Positions 38,609 through 47,139 are shown, counted from the stretch's first letter. The stretch: 64,000 bases of DNA from Candidatus Flavonifractor intestinigallinarum (GCA_019119165.1 DWXO01000047.1:35738-99737); one strand, 5' to 3'. Made by a program: numbers and translations. The notes: generated by a model from the sequence alone, not told the origin.

Positions 38609-38899
38609 TCAGCGGAACAGCCGGCTGAAGAAGCCGCCGGACTTATCCCCCCGGCCGTCCTCGTAGGTCAGGGAATCTACATCCCCCTCCACCTTCAGGT
38701 CCCCGCCGTCCAGACTCAGCTTTTCAATGTGCAGATTCTCCCCCCGGATCACCAGGGTGCCCTGGGAGGTGTGCATGACGATGGCGGTCTCGTCAAAGCT
38801 CTCCACCTCCTCCACCCCGGACACCGACAGGCGCTGCCGGTCCTCCAGGATCAGATGGTGGGCCGCCTCCGGCCGGCCCCGCTCACTTTCATACGGCAT
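38609..38899 (-). CDS. yabP: sporulation protein YabP
   Basis: HHLILEDRQRLSVSGVEEVESFDETAIVMHTSQGTLVIRGENLHIEKLSLDGGDLKVEGDVDSLTYED. Confidence 0.93.
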   Translation of the reverse strand: MPYESERGRPEAAHHLILEDRQRLSVSGVEEVESFDETAIVMHTSQGTLVIRGENLHIEKLSLDGGDLKVEGDVDSLTYEDGRGDKSGGFFSRLFR

Positions 38900-38962
38900 G
38901 ACAATGCCCCTTTCCCACATAGTCTTGTCTCTACTATATGGGACAGGGGCATGGGATATGAG

Positions 38963-39502
38963 TCACGCCGCGGCCTTTGCCATCACGGGGGCCAGCCGGC
39001 GGCTGAGGACCAGGGCCAGAGCCAGCTTGAGGGCGTCGGGAATGAGGAAGGGGATGACGCAGCTCCACAGGGCGGACACCACCCCCACCGGGCCGCTGGT
39101 GGCGGCGTACATCAGCACGAACCAGGCGGTGCCGAAGGCGTAGCACACCGCCAGCCCAAGAGCGGCGGACAGCACAAAGACCACCGGGCCTTTGCCAAAG
39201 AGGGTCTGAGCCCCCCACATCACCAGAGGGATGAGGAGAAAGCCGATGAGATAGCCGCCGGTCACTCCGGCAAACCGGCCGATGCCGCCGGAAAAGCCGG
39301 AGAACACCGGCAGGCCCACCGCCCCCAGCAGCAGATAGACCAGCACGGACAGAGAGCCCAGCTTGCCCCCCAGGATGCCCACCGCCAGGAAGATGGCGAA
39401 GGTCTGCAAGGTAAAGGGCACCACCGTGGGAATGGTGATCCAGGCGCACAGGGTAATGAGAGCCGCCATCACGGCGACGTGGACCAGAGACTTGACTTTC
39501 AT
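38963..39502 (-). CDS. bioY: biotin transporter BioY
   Basis: LITLCAWITIPTVVPFTLQTFAIFLAVGILGGKLGSLSVLVYLLLGAVGLPVFSGFSGGIGRFAGVTGGYLIGF. Confidence 0.95.
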   Translation of the reverse strand: MKVKSLVHVAVMAALITLCAWITIPTVVPFTLQTFAIFLAVGILGGKLGSLSVLVYLLLGAVGLPVFSGFSGGIGRFAGVTGGYLIGFLLIPLVMWGAQTLFGKGPVVFVLSAALGLAVCYAFGTAWFVLMYAATSGPVGVVSALWSCVIPFLIPDALKLALALVLSRRLAPVMAKAAA

Positions 39503-39521
39503 GGTGGTACCTCCTGAGTAT

Positions 39522-39554
39522 ATTGTAAACTCTGATTAGATTATAGTTTACAAT
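39522..39554. promoter_or_regulatory. BirA-type operator 1 (N15 spacer)
   Basis: TTGTAAAC-N15-GTTTACAA between divergent bioY and birA. Confidence 0.85.
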
Positions 39555-39561
39555 CAAGAAA

Positions 39562-39592
39562 ATGTCAACCATAAAATCAAATTGGTTGACAA
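39562..39592. promoter_or_regulatory. BirA-type operator 2 (variant half-sites, N15 spacer)
   Basis: ATGTCAAC-N15-GTTGACAA, same spacing as operator 1. Confidence 0.6.
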
Positions 39593-39630
39593 AGAGAGCT
39601 GGGACAGGCTACAATATGCAATAGAAAAAC

Positions 39631-39657
39631 GTAGGGGCGGCCTTTACGGTTGCCTGC
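39631..39657. repeat. family B hairpin repeat, degenerate, upstream of birA
   Basis: GTAGGGGCGGCCTTTACGGTTGCCTGC. Confidence 0.7.
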
Positions 39658-39675
39658 CGGAAGCGGAAAGGACGG

Positions 39676-40665
39676 ATGACCATGCTGCGGGACGAGGTAC
39701 TGGCCCTGTTGAAGGCCCAGGGGGGCGCGCCCCTGTCGGGGGAGGCCATGAGTCAGAGGCTGGGGGTGAGCCGTGCGGCGGTGTGGAAGGCCATGGAGGG
39801 CCTGCGGCAGGAGGGGTATGTGATCTCCTCCGCTCCCCGCCGGGGCTATGCCCTGGAGGACTCCCCCGACCTCCTCTCCCCCGGGGAGCTGATGGACTCG
39901 GGACGGAAGATCGGCTCCAACCTGGTGTGCCTGGACACGGTGGACTCCACCAACAACGAGGTGAAGCGCCGGGCGGTGGATCAGGTGCCTGAGGGGCTGG
40001 TGGTGGTGTCCGCCCAGCAGACTGGAGGCCGGGGCCGGCGGGGCCGCAGCTTTGTGTCCCCGCCGGGGGGGCTGTACCTGTCCGCCCTGCTGAAACCGGA
40101 CTGCCCTCTGGAGCAGGTCAGCGCCCTCACCGCCTGGTCGGCGGTGGCGGTGTGCGACGCGGTGGAGCAGGTGTGCGGCCTGCGGCCGGGCATCAAGTGG
40201 CCCAACGACGTAATTCTGGATGGGCGCAAGCTGTGCGGCATCCTCACCGAGCTGGAGCTGGAGGGAGAGACCGCCGCCCTGCGCTATGTGGTGGCGGGTA
40301 TCGGCGTCAATCTCAGCCAGAGCGAGGCCGATTTCGGTCCCGAGGTGGCCCCGGTGGCCATCTCTCTGGCCCAGGCCCTGGGGAAGGCGCCCCGGCGGGC
40401 GGAGATGGCCGCCGCCCTGCTGGACGCTTTGGACAAGCTGGACCGGGATTTTCCCGGGCAATGGGATAGCTGGCTGGAGCGGTACCGGGCCGACTGTATC
40501 ACCGTGGGCCGTCAGATCAAGGTGCTCCGGGGTCAGGAGGAACGCATCGGCACGGCGGTGGGGGTGGACCACACCTTCGCCCTGGTGGTGCGCTGGGCCG
40601 ACGGCAGCGAGGAGGCCCTCTCCTCCGGCGAGGTCTCCGTCCGGGGCCTGCTGGGATATGTGTAA
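39676..40665 (+). CDS. birA: bifunctional biotin--[acetyl-CoA-carboxylase] ligase / repressor BirA
   Basis: N-terminal HTH (LSGEAMSQRLGVSRAAVWKAMEGLRQEGY), catalytic QQTGGRGRRGRSFVSPPGGLYLS, KWPNDVILDGRKLCGILTE. Confidence 0.96.
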   Translation: MTMLRDEVLALLKAQGGAPLSGEAMSQRLGVSRAAVWKAMEGLRQEGYVISSAPRRGYALEDSPDLLSPGELMDSGRKIGSNLVCLDTVDSTNNEVKRRAVDQVPEGLVVVSAQQTGGRGRRGRSFVSPPGGLYLSALLKPDCPLEQVSALTAWSAVAVCDAVEQVCGLRPGIKWPNDVILDGRKLCGILTELELEGETAALRYVVAGIGVNLSQSEADFGPEVAPVAISLAQALGKAPRRAEMAAALLDALDKLDRDFPGQWDSWLERYRADCITVGRQIKVLRGQEERIGTAVGVDHTFALVVRWADGSEEALSSGEVSVRGLLGYV

Positions 40666-40670
40666 GAAGA

Positions 40671-40784
40671 GGCTTCCCCCCTCTGGGGGGAAGCTGGCGA
40701 GCGCAGCGAGACTGATGAGGGGTTCCTCCGGTAAGCCCCCCTCATCCGGCCCTGCGGGCCACCTTCCCCCCCAGGGGGGAAGGT
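40671..40784. repeat. family A repeat, full doublet (opposite orientation), immediately 3' of birA
   Basis: GCTTCCCCCCTCTGGGGGGAAGC...GATGAGGGG...CCCCTCATCCGGCCCTGCGGGCCACCTTCCCCCCCAGGGGGGAAGGT. Confidence 0.9.
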
Positions 40785-40792
40785 CAGAAAAA

Positions 40793-40823
40793 ATGGACCG
40801 CACCTTTTGGGTGCGGTCCGTTC
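40793..40823 (-). terminator. terminator of the HAD gene
   Basis: Minus strand GGACCGCACC-CAAAA-GGTGCGGTCC-ATTTTTT. Confidence 0.8.
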
Positions 40824-40830
40824 TCGTCTC

Positions 40831-41637
40831 TCAATAGATCCCGTCCAGAATGTCCACGATCTGGGCCACGCAGCCCTCCTCGCAGGAGCACAGGATGCGG
40901 GCGCCCCAGTCCTTAACCTCCTGGGCGCAGTTGGAGGGGGCGAAGGGAATGGCCGAGATGGCCAGCATGGGGATGTCGTTCTGGTTGTCCCCCACGCAGT
41001 AGATCTTCTTGGGGTCCATGCCCAGATACTGGGCCAGATAGGCCACCATGCCCCCCTTGTTGCTCCCCTTCCGGGTGAGCTCCAGCAGCACGGCGTTGGA
41101 GAAGATGACCTCGTAGTGCTCCGCCCACCGCTGGAGCATATACCGCTGGGTCTCCAGCAGGATCTCGTTGCGCTGCTGCAAAATGACCTTGCTCCAGGGC
41201 AGAGGCATCTGGTAGATGGGTACCTCCGTGGCGGTGGCCCCCGCCCGGGTCAGATGGCGGTGGGTGACCTCGTTGGGCTGGTAGACGTAGATATCGTCGT
41301 GGTTGTAGGCCTCAAAGCCGATCTCCGGGATGGCCCGGGCCACCTGCTGCAAATCCTCCCGCACCCGCTGGGGCAGGAAGGTCTCGTACACCATCCGGTC
41401 CTCCCGGAAGTCGTACAGGGCCGAGCCGTTGGACAGCACCACCGGCGCGTTGATGGGGGCGCAGCGGGCATGAGGGGCAAAGGTGGGGTGGGCTCGTCCG
41501 GTGGCCACCGTAAAGGTCCCCCCCTCCCTGGTGAAATAGTCCAGGGCGGTCAGGTTGGCGGGGGCCACCTGCATATTCTCCCCATAAAGGGTGTCGTCAA
41601 AGTCGCTGACCAGCAGAACACCGTCAAACTTTCCGAT
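40831..41637 (-). CDS. Cof-type HAD-superfamily hydrolase, probable non-AUG start
   Basis: HAD motif I (LLVSDFDDTLYGENM) lies upstream of the ORF-track ATG; VGDNQNDIPMLAISAIPFAPSNC motif downstream. Confidence 0.85.
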   Translation of the reverse strand: MGKFDGVLLVSDFDDTLYGENMQVAPANLTALDYFTREGGTFTVATGRAHPTFAPHARCAPINAPVVLSNGSALYDFREDRMVYETFLPQRVREDLQQVARAIPEIGFEAYNHDDIYVYQPNEVTHRHLTRAGATATEVPIYQMPLPWSKVILQQRNEILLETQRYMLQRWAEHYEVIFSNAVLLELTRKGSNKGGMVAYLAQYLGMDPKKIYCVGDNQNDIPMLAISAIPFAPSNCAQEVKDWGARILCSCEEGCVAQIVDILDGIY

Positions 41638-41678
41638 GGCAGCCGCCTCCCTTCTGAATTAAACTGATATTATAAAGT

Positions 41679-42593
41679 TTATACCATGCCGCGCAGCTTT
41701 GTCAACACCGCCTCAAACCAATCGGGCAGCGGGCACTCCAGGGTGACCCGTTCCCCGGTGCGGGGGTGGATGAAGGACAGCCGCCGGGCGTGGAGGCACT
41801 GGCCTGCCAGCCCCGGCCAGGGCTTTTTGGACCCGTACACCACGTCCCCCAGCAGAGGGTGACCGATGTAGGCCATGTGGACCCGGATCTGGTGGGTGCG
41901 CCCGGTCTCCAGGCGGCACTGGATATGGGTATAGCCGTTCAGATGCTCCAGCACCGACCAGTGGGTCACCGCCCGCCGGCCCTGGAGCTTGTTGACCGCC
42001 ATCTTCTTCCGGTCGGTGGGGTGGCGGAAGATGGGGGCGTCCACGGTGCCCGACTCGTCCTTTAAATTGCCCACGCACACCGCCTCGTATTCCCGGTACA
42101 GGGAGTGGTCCTGGAGCTGCTCGGCCAGAGACAGGTGGGCAAAATCGTTTTTGGCGGCAATGATCAGCCCCGAGGTGTCCCGGTCGATGCGGTGGACAAT
42201 GCCGGGGCGCAGCTCTCCGTTGATTCCGGAGAGGGAATTGCCGCAGTGATATAACAGTGCGTTGACCAAAGTGCCGTCGGGGTGACCGGCGGCGGGGTGG
42301 ACCACCAGGCCCACCGGCTTGTTGACGGCGATCACGTCGTCGTCCTCGTAGATCACGTCCAGGGGGATGTCCTGGGGGAGCACGTCGATGGAGGCGGGGT
42401 CGGGCAGAGCCAGCACCAGCTGGTCCCCCGGGCTGGTTTTGTAGTTCTTCTTCACCGGCAGGCCGCCCAGGGTAACCGCCCCCTCCTCCAGCAGCCGCTG
42501 GGCCGCCGAGCGGGTCAGTTCGGGCAGCATCCGGGCCAGGAACTGGTCGGCCCGTTCTCCCGCCCGGTCGGCGGTGAGATGCAGGGGGGTCAT
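41679..42593 (-). CDS. RluA/RluD family pseudouridine synthase
   Basis: S4 region plus GIVHRIDRDTSGLIIAAKNDFAH, ETGRTHQIRVHMAYIGHPLLGD. Confidence 0.95.
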   Translation of the reverse strand: MTPLHLTADRAGERADQFLARMLPELTRSAAQRLLEEGAVTLGGLPVKKNYKTSPGDQLVLALPDPASIDVLPQDIPLDVIYEDDDVIAVNKPVGLVVHPAAGHPDGTLVNALLYHCGNSLSGINGELRPGIVHRIDRDTSGLIIAAKNDFAHLSLAEQLQDHSLYREYEAVCVGNLKDESGTVDAPIFRHPTDRKKMAVNKLQGRRAVTHWSVLEHLNGYTHIQCRLETGRTHQIRVHMAYIGHPLLGDVVYGSKKPWPGLAGQCLHARRLSFIHPRTGERVTLECPLPDWFEAVLTKLRGMV

Positions 42594-43045
42594 GCCTTGT
42601 CCTCCTCTTTGCAGAACAGCAGGAAGTAGACGCAGAAGGCGATGCCGCCGCACACAATGCAGATATCCGCCACATTGAAGATGGGGAAGTTCATAAACAG
42701 GGTCTGGAACATATCGGTGACGTAGCCCAGGAAGAGCCGGTCAATGAGGTTGCCCACCGCCCCGGCCAGCACCAGGGCCAGGGACACCATGCCGAAGGGG
42801 TGGTTAAAGGTCTTTCTGACCATCAGCACGATGATGAGTACCGAGGCCGCCGCCGAGATCAGGGTGAGAATCCAGGTGTGTTCCTCAAAGATGGAGAAGG
42901 CCGCGCCGGTGTTCTTATAGTAGGTCAGCTGAAGGATGTGGGGCAAAAAGGGCACGCTGCCCCCCTCGGTGATGTTGAGGCGGACCAGTACCTTCACCAG
43001 CTGATCCAGGCCCACCAGGGCGGCGGCCAAAATGGCATAGAGCAT
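42590..43045 (-). CDS. lspA: lipoprotein signal peptidase (SPase II)
   Basis: AALVGLDQLVKVLV, YYKNTGAAFSIF, LAGAVGNLIDRLFLGYVTDMF, FNVADICI motifs. Confidence 0.95.
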   Translation of the reverse strand: MLYAILAAALVGLDQLVKVLVRLNITEGGSVPFLPHILQLTYYKNTGAAFSIFEEHTWILTLISAAASVLIIVLMVRKTFNHPFGMVSLALVLAGAVGNLIDRLFLGYVTDMFQTLFMNFPIFNVADICIVCGGIAFCVYFLLFCKEEDKA

Positions 43046-43105
43046 AGTTTTTAGGCTCCTTTGACAGATCGTTCCTCTCATTGTAACACGGACGGCCCTA
43101 AGGGG

Positions 43106-43294
43106 TCAATCCTCGGCGGGAACGGGGATCTCCCCGTGCTCCTGCTCGTACTGGTTCAGATAGGATTCCACCGCAATGCACAGCTGCATATTGATGGAGC
43201 GCCTTCCCTCCTTGGCAAGGACGCGAATTTTATTCATATACTGCTCTTCCAGGCGCAGGGGATATGGATTGGACTGGACAGACATATTCGTCAC
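43106..43294 (-). CDS. small ribbon-helix-helix (Arc-like) DNA-binding protein
   Basis: NPYPLRLEEQYMNKIRVLAKEGRRSINMQLCIAVESYLNQYEQEHGEIPVP. Confidence 0.65.
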   Translation of the reverse strand: MTNMSVQSNPYPLRLEEQYMNKIRVLAKEGRRSINMQLCIAVESYLNQYEQEHGEIPVPAED

Positions 43295-43374
43295 TCCTAA
43301 TGACTCTAATAGATGCTATCATCATATCTTTTGCCTATTTTCTGTACAATAGTTCTTAAAGATACAAAAAGATA

Positions 43375-43402
43375 TTGACTGTATCTATTTGAGTGCTATT
43401 AT
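43375..43402 (+). promoter_or_regulatory. sigma-A-type promoter between the two RHH genes, overlapped by GATAC...GTATC
   Basis: TTGACT-N16-TATTAT; GATAC at 43361 and GTATC at 43381. Confidence 0.55.
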
Positions 43403-43424
43403 AGGAATCAAAGGAGGGACTGGT

Positions 43425-43613
43425 ATGGAAGGTGAACAGAGGACGCAAAAAATTTTGATCCAGGTGACCCCGGAGACAAAGGAAAAGGCGGCCTGGCTGG
43501 CCCGGCAGTCCTGCCGGAGCCTGTCCGCCTATGTCCGCCAGCTCCTTCGGGTGCAGATTCGGGACTATGAGGCGGAAAACGGGCCCATCCATCGGGACGG
43601 CGGGCGACCATAA
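43425..43613 (+). CDS. small ribbon-helix-helix DNA-binding protein
   Basis: MEGEQRTQKILIQVTPETKEKAAWLARQSCRSLSAYVRQLLRVQIRDYEAENGP; RBS AAAGGAGGGACTGGT. Confidence 0.6.
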   Translation: MEGEQRTQKILIQVTPETKEKAAWLARQSCRSLSAYVRQLLRVQIRDYEAENGPIHRDGGRP

Positions 43614-43810
43614 AGGTCGCCCCTACGCTTCTGCTGGCAGGCGGGCCGATGAGGGCATCGGCCCCTACGGGAAATACCGGGCGCCCCGTCTGTTGTAGGG
43701 GCGGGTGCCCACACCCGCCCGGGCCTCTGCGCCGGATTACGGCAAAGGACGGCGGGCCGATGAGGGCATCGGCCCCTACTGCCTGTAGGGGCGGCCTTTA
43801 TGGCCGCCCG
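43600..43810. repeat. cluster of five family B hairpin repeats
   Basis: Units at ~43600-43626, 43641-43669, 43695-43721, 43752-43779, 43784-43810, mixed orientations, three stem types. Confidence 0.9.
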
Positions 43811-43811
43811 C

Positions 43812-43846
43812 AAAAAAAGGACGCCGCTTCTGCGGCGTCCTTTTTG
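43812..43846 (-). terminator. terminator of ileS
   Basis: Minus strand AAAAAGGACGCCGCAGAAGCGGCGTCCTTTTTTT. Confidence 0.85.
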
Positions 43847-43856
43847 ACAATATGGG

Positions 43857-46652
43857 TTATTCCCCGACAACAGCGGCGCAGCGGGGGCACAGCTCGGCGT
43901 GATGGCCGTCGGTGCCGATGGCGTCGTTGTGGTTCCAGCAGCGGGGGCACTTGGGAGCCTCGGACAGCTTGACGGCGATGGTGCAGGGGATGAGGCACTC
44001 CTCGTTCTTCTCCCCTTCCACGCTGTCGGTGGTGACGGTGACCTTGGACACGATGCACAGGGAGGCCAGGTCCACGTCCTTCAGGAAGGTGGCGTCCTCC
44101 GCGGACACGGAGACAGTCACCTCGGTGTCCTGGGCCTTCTTGAACACACCGGCGTTGCGGGCGTTCTCCAGAGCCTTGTTGACGGCGTCACGGAGGGCCA
44201 CCAGCTTGGCCCAGCGGTCCTTGGCGGCCTCGTCCAGGGCGAAGGCGGCGTTGTCGGCGGGCATATCGTTGAGCAGCACGCTCTCGGCGTCCACGCCGGA
44301 GGCGTGCTTCATGGCGTGCCAGATCTCGTCGGAGGTGAAGGCCAGGATGGGGGCCACCAGGCGGGTCATGCCGTCCAGGATATAGTAGAGGGCGGTCTGG
44401 GCGGAGCGGCGCTCTTCCTCGCTGCCGCAGTACAGCCGGTCCTTGATGATGTCCAGGTAGAAGTTGGACATATCCACCACGCAGAAGTTGTAAATAGCAC
44501 GGTACACGCCGTGGAACTCGTAGCGGTCGTAGGCGGCCCGGACGTTCTTCACCAGCTCGTTGAGGCAGTGGAGGGCGTAGCGGTCCAGATCCATCAGCCC
44601 CTCCACCGGCACCAGGTTGGCGTCGGGATCGAAGTCGCACAGGTTGCCCAGCATATAGCGGGCGGTGTTGCGGATCTTCAGGTAGGCCTGGGAGAGCTGC
44701 TTCATGATCTCCTTGGAGATACGCATATCCTGGGTGTAGTCGGCGGAGGCCACCCACAGGCGGAGCATATCGGCGCCGTACTCCTTGATGACCTCATCGG
44801 GGGCCACGGCGTTGCCCAGGGACTTGTGCATGGCCTTGCCCTCGCCGTCCACGGTCCAGCCGTGGGTGGCGATCTGGTGGTAGGGGGCCACGCCGTTGAC
44901 GGCGATGGAGGTGAGCATGGAGGACTGGAACCAGCCGCGGTACTGGTCGCCGCCCTCCAGGTAGAGGTCGGCGGGATACTTCAGGTAGGGGCGCTCGGCT
45001 GCCACGGCGGCCCAGGTGGAGCCGGAGTCGAACCACACGTCCATGATGTCGGACTCCTTGGAGAAGTGGGTCTTGCCGCACTTGGGGCACACAAAGCCCT
45101 CGGGCAGCAGGTCCTTGGGCTCACGGTCAAACCACACGTTGGAGCCGTGCTGGCGGAAGAGGTCGGCCACATGGGCGATGGTCTCGGGGGTGACGATGTC
45201 GGCGCCGCAGTCATCGCAGTAGAAGATGGGGATGGGCACGCCCCACACACGCTGGCGGGAAATGCACCAGTCGTTGCGCTCGGAGATCATGGAGATCATG
45301 CGCTCCTTGCCCCAGCCGGGGTGCCACTGAATGTCGTCGCAGGCCTTGACGGCGGTATCCTTGATGGCGTCCACGGAGCAGAACCACTGCTCGGTGGCAC
45401 GGTAGATGATGGGATTCTTGCACCGCCAGCAGTGGGGGTAGGAGTGAGTGATGTTCTCCTTGGCCACCAGGAAGCCTTCCTTCTCCAGGTCCTCCACCAC
45501 CATGTCGTTGCCCTTGGCGTAGAACTGGCCGTTGTAGCGCTCGTCGGTCATGACGCCCTTGGCGTTGACGGGCACGGGCACGCCGATGTGGGTGAGGCCG
45601 GCCTTGTCGTATTGCTGGCAGATCTGGAAGTCCTCGGCGCCGAAGCCGGGGGCGGTGTGGACGCAGCCGGAACCGGCGTCCAGGGTGACGTGCTCGCCGT
45701 TGAGGATGACGGACTCACGGTCGAAGAGGGGGTGAGTGGCGGTCATCAGCTCAAACTCGCTGCCCTTGAGGGTGGCCAGCACCTGGCAGGCCTCATAGTC
45801 GATGTGAGCGGCCTTGCATACGCTCTCGGCCAGGTCCTTGGCCAGGACATACACGTCGCCGGAGGGCACCTGGAGCAGCACATAGTCGAACTCGGCGTTG
45901 AGGCAGATGGCGAAGTTGCCGGGGATGGTCCAGGGGGTGGTGGTCCAGATCACGAAGTAGGTCTTGGACAGGTCGGCGTACTGACCCAGCTTGCCCTTGT
46001 CGTCCCGGACGGGGAATTTCACGAAGATGGTGGTACAGGGGTCGTCGGCGTACTCGATCTCGGCCTCGGCCAGAGCGGTCTGGTCGGCGGGGCACCAGTA
46101 CACCGGCTTCATGCCCTTGTAGATCAGGCCCTTCTCGGCCATCTTGCCAAAGACCTCGATCTGCTTGGCCTCAAACTCGGGCAGCAGGGTGATATAGGGG
46201 TTGTCCCACTCGCCCAGCACACCCAGGCGCTTAAACTGCTCGGTCATCTTGGCAATATAGCTCTCGGCGTACTCCCGGCACTTGGTGCGGAACTGAGCGG
46301 TGGTCATCTCGTCCCGCTTGACCTTCTTGTCCTTGAGGACGGCGGACTCGATGGGCAGGCCGTGGGTGTCCCAGCCGGGCACGTAGGGGGCATAATGGCC
46401 GGTCATGTTCTTGTGCTTGACGATGATATCCTTCAGGATCTTGTTCAGGGCGGTGCCGATGTGGATGTTGCCGTTGGCGTAGGGCGGGCCGTCGTGGAGG
46501 ACGAAGCTGGGCTTGCCCTCGTTGCGCTTGACCATTTTGTTGTAGAGGTCGTGGTCGTACATCTCCTGGAGCATATCGGGCTCGCGCTTGGGCAGGCCTG
46601 CCCGCATGGGGAAGTCGGTCTGGGGCAGGTGGACGGTCTGGTTGTAGTCCAT
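43857..46652 (-). CDS. ileS: isoleucyl-tRNA synthetase
   Basis: HDGPPYANGNIHIGTALNKILKD (HIGH), GKAMHKSLGNAV (KMSKS-like), C-terminal zinc motif CPRCWNHNDAIG...CPRCAAVV. Confidence 0.97.
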   Translation of the reverse strand: MDYNQTVHLPQTDFPMRAGLPKREPDMLQEMYDHDLYNKMVKRNEGKPSFVLHDGPPYANGNIHIGTALNKILKDIIVKHKNMTGHYAPYVPGWDTHGLPIESAVLKDKKVKRDEMTTAQFRTKCREYAESYIAKMTEQFKRLGVLGEWDNPYITLLPEFEAKQIEVFGKMAEKGLIYKGMKPVYWCPADQTALAEAEIEYADDPCTTIFVKFPVRDDKGKLGQYADLSKTYFVIWTTTPWTIPGNFAICLNAEFDYVLLQVPSGDVYVLAKDLAESVCKAAHIDYEACQVLATLKGSEFELMTATHPLFDRESVILNGEHVTLDAGSGCVHTAPGFGAEDFQICQQYDKAGLTHIGVPVPVNAKGVMTDERYNGQFYAKGNDMVVEDLEKEGFLVAKENITHSYPHCWRCKNPIIYRATEQWFCSVDAIKDTAVKACDDIQWHPGWGKERMISMISERNDWCISRQRVWGVPIPIFYCDDCGADIVTPETIAHVADLFRQHGSNVWFDREPKDLLPEGFVCPKCGKTHFSKESDIMDVWFDSGSTWAAVAAERPYLKYPADLYLEGGDQYRGWFQSSMLTSIAVNGVAPYHQIATHGWTVDGEGKAMHKSLGNAVAPDEVIKEYGADMLRLWVASADYTQDMRISKEIMKQLSQAYLKIRNTARYMLGNLCDFDPDANLVPVEGLMDLDRYALHCLNELVKNVRAAYDRYEFHGVYRAIYNFCVVDMSNFYLDIIKDRLYCGSEEERRSAQTALYYILDGMTRLVAPILAFTSDEIWHAMKHASGVDAESVLLNDMPADNAAFALDEAAKDRWAKLVALRDAVNKALENARNAGVFKKAQDTEVTVSVSAEDATFLKDVDLASLCIVSKVTVTTDSVEGEKNEECLIPCTIAVKLSEAPKCPRCWNHNDAIGTDGHHAELCPRCAAVVGE

Positions 46653-46696
46653 GGTGGTTCTCCTTTATTTTGAAATTAAAATAACACATGGGGAAA

Positions 46697-46812
46697 ACCT
46701 TCTCCCCTCAGGGGAGAAGGTGGCCCAGGGGGCCGGATGAGGGGGCGCAGGCAAGAGGGAGCCCCTCATCAGTCAGCCTGCGGCTGCCAGCTTCCCCCCA
46801 CAGGGGGGAAGC
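46697..46812. repeat. family A repeat, full doublet, in the ileS leader
   Basis: ACCTTCTCCCCTCAGGGGAGAAGGTGGCCCAGGGGGCCGGATGAGGGG...CCCCTCATCAGTCAGCCTGCGGCTGCCAGCTTCCCCCCACAGGGGGGAAGC. Confidence 0.9.
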
Positions 46813-46822
46813 CAGAGCAAAC

Positions 46823-47060
46823 AAAAAGCGCCTTCGTCTCTCAAGAGACAAAGGCGCACACCTCTGCGGTACCACTCTCGTTGTCCCGGGCATACCGGGA
46901 CCGCTCGACAGCCTGTAACGGGGCCAGCCGGGGCCGCTTACTGAGTTCGGCGGCCATGCTCGGAGGTGATCTTCCCGGCCCGTCCTGTCCGCCTTGCACC
47001 AAAACGGCGGCTCTCTGCGCAGGGTTGGGGGCGGTACTCGTCCTCGTCACAGCATTTTAC
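46823..47060 (-). ncRNA. T-box riboswitch (Ile, specifier ATC) upstream of ileS
   Basis: Minus strand AACGAGAGTGGTACCGCAGAG (T-box), terminator GCGCCTTTGTCTCTTGAGAGACGAAGGCGCTTTTTG, stem-I AGTA element, candidate specifier ATC at 46968-46970. Confidence 0.9.
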
Positions 47061-47069
47061 AGATGAAAA

Positions 47070-47103
47070 TGACTGGGAGACGCCCATTTTCGGCGTCTCC
47101 CAG
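47070..47103 (-). terminator. terminator of the VOC-family gene
   Basis: ACTGGGAGACGCC-GAAAAT-GGGCGTCTCCCAGT. Confidence 0.75.
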
Positions 47104-47139
47104 TATCTTACCTGTTTGCAAGGCTTCTGTCAAGGGGTT

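Noticed and set aside
43600-43810. Possible CRISPR array (five short repeats in 211 bp)
   Set aside because: Repeats are in mixed orientations with different stems and irregular spacing, no cas genes in the window; better described as family B hairpins.
43899-46673. 924-aa plus-strand ORF opposite ileS
   Set aside because: Low-complexity antisense frame of a clear isoleucyl-tRNA synthetase.
46841-47050. 69-aa minus-strand ORF upstream of ileS
   Set aside because: Lies inside the T-box leader; explained by RNA structure rather than coding.
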